Part shown: positions 62,399 through 64,000 of the stretch, piece by piece | Numbering within the stretch: the first letter of the stretch is position 1 | Layout: every line of letters starts with the position of its first letter | NCBI RefSeq assembly: GCF_005780185.1 | Contig: NZ_VBUI01000018.1 | Coordinates: 37,106 to 101,105, forward strand | Direction: 5' to 3' | DNA: 64,000 bases | Source: Halomonas urmiana | GTDB lineage: Bacteria > Pseudomonadota > Gammaproteobacteria > Pseudomonadales > Halomonadaceae | Notes under the pieces: model-generated | What the model was told of the DNA's origin: nothing | Database searches by the model: none | What the model saw: only the letters and a program-made list of their open reading frames with translations | Made by a program: the position numbers and the translations under genes

Positions 62399-63364
62399 AT
62401 GAACATGACCCTCCTGAATCGTCGCACGGCCCTCGGCGTCGGCGCCGCCGCCCTCGGGTTTGCCGTCTCACCGCTGCAGGCCGCCGAGCCCGAGAGCTGC
62501 GACACGGTGCGCTTCGCCGAGGTCGGCTGGACCGACATCACGGTCACCACCGCCCTGACCACCGAGGTGCTCGAGGCGCTGGGCTACGAGACGCGCATCG
62601 ATACCATCTCGGTGCCGATCGCCTATTCCGGCATGAAGAACGACGACTTCGACGTCTTCCTGGGCAACTGGATGCCCTCCATGGCGTCGATCAGCGACCC
62701 CTATGTCGAGGATGGCAGCGTCGATCGTCTCGGCGCCAACCTCGAGGGCGCCAAGTACACCCTGGCGGTGCCGCAGTACGTGCACGATGCCGGCGTCACC
62801 TCGGTGGCCGATCTCGCCGAACATGCCGAGAAGTTCGACAGCAATATTCACGGTATCGAGGCCGGTAACGACGGTAACCAGCTGATCCAGGACATGATCG
62901 ACGACGACGCCTTCGGCCTCGGCGACTGGTCGCTGGTCGACTCCAGCGAGGCCGGCATGCTCGCCGAGCTGAGCGCGCGCAGCCCCGACGAGATGTGGAT
63001 GGTGTTCCTCGGCTGGGAGCCGCACCCCATGAACACCAACTACGACATGGCCTACCTCTCGGGGGCCGACGACTACTTCGGGCCGAACCTGGGCGGGGCC
63101 ACGGTGTATACCAACACCCGGAGCGGCTACGTCGAGGAGTGCAGCAACGTCGGCGCGTTGCTCGAGAACCTCGAGTTCACCCTCACCATGGAGAACCAGC
63201 TGATGGGCGAGATCATGGATCAGGGCGAGGATCCCCGCGCTGCGGCCCGCGCCTACCTGCAGGCCAATCCCGCGGTGCTCGAGACCTGGCTCGAGGGTGT
63301 CACGACCCGCGAGGGCGAGCCGGGACTGCCGGCGGTGCAGGACGCGCTCGATATCGAGAGCTGA
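62399..63364 (+). CDS. choX: Choline ABC transporter substrate-binding protein ChoX
   Basis: 321 residues. A Tat-like or Sec signal peptide (NRRTALGVGAAALGFAVSPLQA) is followed by the OpuAC-type domain: VRFAEVGWTDITVTTALTTEVLEALGYETRIDTISVPIAYSGMKNDDFDVFLGNWMPSM, then VFLGWEPHPMNTNYDMAYLSGADDYFGPN. These are the aromatic and acidic residues used for choline. No ABC permease or ATPase is next to it; tRNA genes follow. The start ATG has AGAGGA nine bases upstream. Divergent from betI. Confidence 0.92.
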   Translation: MNMTLLNRRTALGVGAAALGFAVSPLQAAEPESCDTVRFAEVGWTDITVTTALTTEVLEALGYETRIDTISVPIAYSGMKNDDFDVFLGNWMPSMASISDPYVEDGSVDRLGANLEGAKYTLAVPQYVHDAGVTSVADLAEHAEKFDSNIHGIEAGNDGNQLIQDMIDDDAFGLGDWSLVDSSEAGMLAELSARSPDEMWMVFLGWEPHPMNTNYDMAYLSGADDYFGPNLGGATVYTNTRSGYVEECSNVGALLENLEFTLTMENQLMGEIMDQGEDPRAAARAYLQANPAVLETWLEGVTTREGEPGLPAVQDALDIES

Positions 63365-63377
63365 GTGCCTCGCGGGC

Positions 63378-63406
63378 TTGCCATGGCGCGGGCCCGCGTG
63401 CATAAT
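63378..63406 (+). promoter_or_regulatory. tRNA-Met promoter
   Basis: TTGCCA, 17-base spacer, CATAAT. A GC hairpin (GTTGCCCG/CGGGCAAC, 63415-63438) lies in the leader before the tRNA. Confidence 0.55.
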
Positions 63407-63448
63407 CCATCCCCGTTGCCCGGCCCTGGTCGGGCAACCTGTTGATAA

Positions 63449-63525
63449 GGCTACGTAGCTCAGCTGGTTAGAGCACATCACTCATAATGATGGGGTCCCC
63501 TGTTCGAATCAGGGCGTAGCCACCA
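63449..63525 (+). tRNA. tRNA-Met (CAT), elongator
   Basis: 77 nt with encoded CCA. GGCTACG/CGTAGCC acceptor stem, anticodon loop CTCATAA, T-arm CCCTGTTCGAATCAGGG. Nearly identical to E. coli elongator tRNA-Met, and unlike tRNA-Ile2 (CAT) in acceptor and anticodon stem. Confidence 0.95.
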
Positions 63526-63536
63526 GAACATGCAAG

Positions 63537-63572
63537 AACGCCCGTCAGGCCTCGGCCCGTCGGGCGTTTTTC
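63537..63572 (+). terminator. Intrinsic terminator after tRNA-Met
   Basis: AACGCCCG / CGGGCGTT stem with a 16-base loop and TTTTT tail. Confidence 0.7.
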
Positions 63573-63619
63573 GTTGAGCGTTCACCCGGCCTGGCGGGCA
63601 CCGATATGCCAATCACGAC

Positions 63620-63647
63620 TTGACCTTGCGGGCCCGATCCGTATACT
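63620..63647 (+). promoter_or_regulatory. tRNA-Asn cluster promoter
   Basis: TTGACC, 16-base spacer, TATACT; start predicted about 15 bases before the first tRNA-Asn. No separate promoter is obvious before copies 2 and 3, so one transcript is likely. Confidence 0.7.
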
Positions 63648-63668
63648 ACGCCCCGTGTTCGAGGTCAT

Positions 63669-63744
63669 TCCCCGATAGCTCAGTTGGTAGAGCAAATGAC
63701 TGTTAATCATTGGGTCGCAGGTTCGAGTCCTGCTCGGGGAGCCA
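63669..63744 (+). tRNA. tRNA-Asn (GTT), copy 1
   Basis: 76 nt with CCA. TCCCCGA/TCGGGGA acceptor, anticodon loop CTGTTAA, T-stem GCAGG/CCTGC. The first T-stem pair is G-C here, where the other two copies have A-T. Confidence 0.95.
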
Positions 63745-63802
63745 GCTTCGCTCAGCGTGTCTCGGTACACGTCGCGACGAGCACCATACGGCATGCGGTC
63801 AT

Positions 63803-63878
63803 TCCCCGATAGCTCAGTTGGTAGAGCAAATGACTGTTAATCATTGGGTCACAGGTTCGAGTCCTGTTCGGGGAGCCA
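63803..63878 (+). tRNA. tRNA-Asn (GTT), copy 2
   Basis: 76 nt with CCA. Identical to copy 1 except for ACAGG/CCTGT in the T-stem (compensated pair). The 10 bases before it (ATGCGGTCAT) resemble those before copy 1. Confidence 0.95.
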
Positions 63879-63924
63879 ACCGCTCCTAGCTGCCTGCCGT
63901 ATCCCTCGCAATACCCTGCATCGT

Positions 63925-64000
63925 TCCCCGATAGCTCAGTTGGTAGAGCAAATGACTGTTAATCATTGGGTCACAGGTTCGAGTCCTGTTCGGGGAGCCA
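63925..64000 (+). tRNA. tRNA-Asn (GTT), copy 3
   Basis: 76 nt with CCA, identical to copy 2. It ends exactly on the last base of the window, so what follows is not visible. Confidence 0.95.

Noticed and set aside
63582..63794. Minus-strand ORF across the first tRNA-Asn
   Set aside because: Encoded by the antisense of a tRNA and its promoter; a common false call.
63449..64000. CRISPR-like repeat at the right end
   Set aside because: The repeats are whole tRNA genes with unequal spacers, not a CRISPR array.

Overview
This window is GC-rich chromosomal DNA (roughly two thirds G+C by eye) from a gammaproteobacterium, most likely a halophile of the Halomonas / Halomonadaceae type. The evidence is the combination of a betI-betB-betA choline-to-betaine operon with a divergent ChoX-type choline-binding protein, a putA/putP proline-catabolism pair with an AraC regulator, a lone Pmp3-like membrane protein, RimK/RimB with a DUF3549 protein, and E. 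coli/Pseudomonas-like tRNAs. Species assignment is inference. I see no insertion sequence, prophage, CRISPR array or restriction system. Gene density is high, with many ATGA-type overlaps.

Layout. 1-4.1 kb: edge of a DsbA-family gene, yjdM, a COG2187-type kinase, then a leftward set (46-residue membrane protein, NDUFA9-like reductase, divergent PRPP synthetase). 4.2-11.5 kb: an Rrf2 regulator and sufBCDST, read from a promoter that overlaps an IscR-type box, then sanA. 11.6-17.4 kb: leftward DUF3549-rimB-rimK, rightward yqcC and a gamma-glutamylcyclotransferase, tandem OmpW paralogues. 17.4-23.8 kb: AraC regulator, putA, a possible 26-codon ORF, putP. 23.8-31.8 kb: tRNA-Gly, CBS protein, Pmp3-domain protein, DMT exporter, nadK, phosphatase, glpG, yeaC, DUF2797, alcohol dehydrogenase. 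31.8-33.6 kb: periplasmic sulfite dehydrogenase (sorA-sorB). 33.8-46.6 kb: a B12 salvage and assembly region. 46.6-58 kb: CynX-like transporter, phosphodiesterase, quinone reductase, RpiR regulator divergent from an aminotransferase/CMD pair, SLC13 transporter, fadE. 58-62.4 kb: betIBA. 62.4-64 kb: choX, tRNA-Met and three tRNA-Asn copies, the last ending on the final base.

How the genes work together. The B12 region holds outer-membrane uptake (btuB under a cobalamin riboswitch), periplasmic binding and ABC import (btuF, btuC, btuD), corrinoid adenosylation (cobO), cobyric acid amidation (cobQ), aminopropanol-arm attachment (cbiB, cobD) and nucleotide-loop assembly (cobU, cobS, cobC, cobT). 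No corrin-ring genes are present, so the region itself encodes salvage and late assembly. It carries two very different CobU-family proteins, the most unusual coding feature here. The bet and put loci supply and consume compatible solutes, and the suf operon builds Fe-S clusters without sufA or sufE nearby.

I did not find a clearly new multi-gene system. The best leads are the paired CobU paralogues, two orphan promoter/terminator units that could be small RNAs, a compositional mosaic inside btuB, and an uncharacterised RpiR-controlled aminotransferase/CMD pair. All assignments come from reading the sequence; no database search was run.
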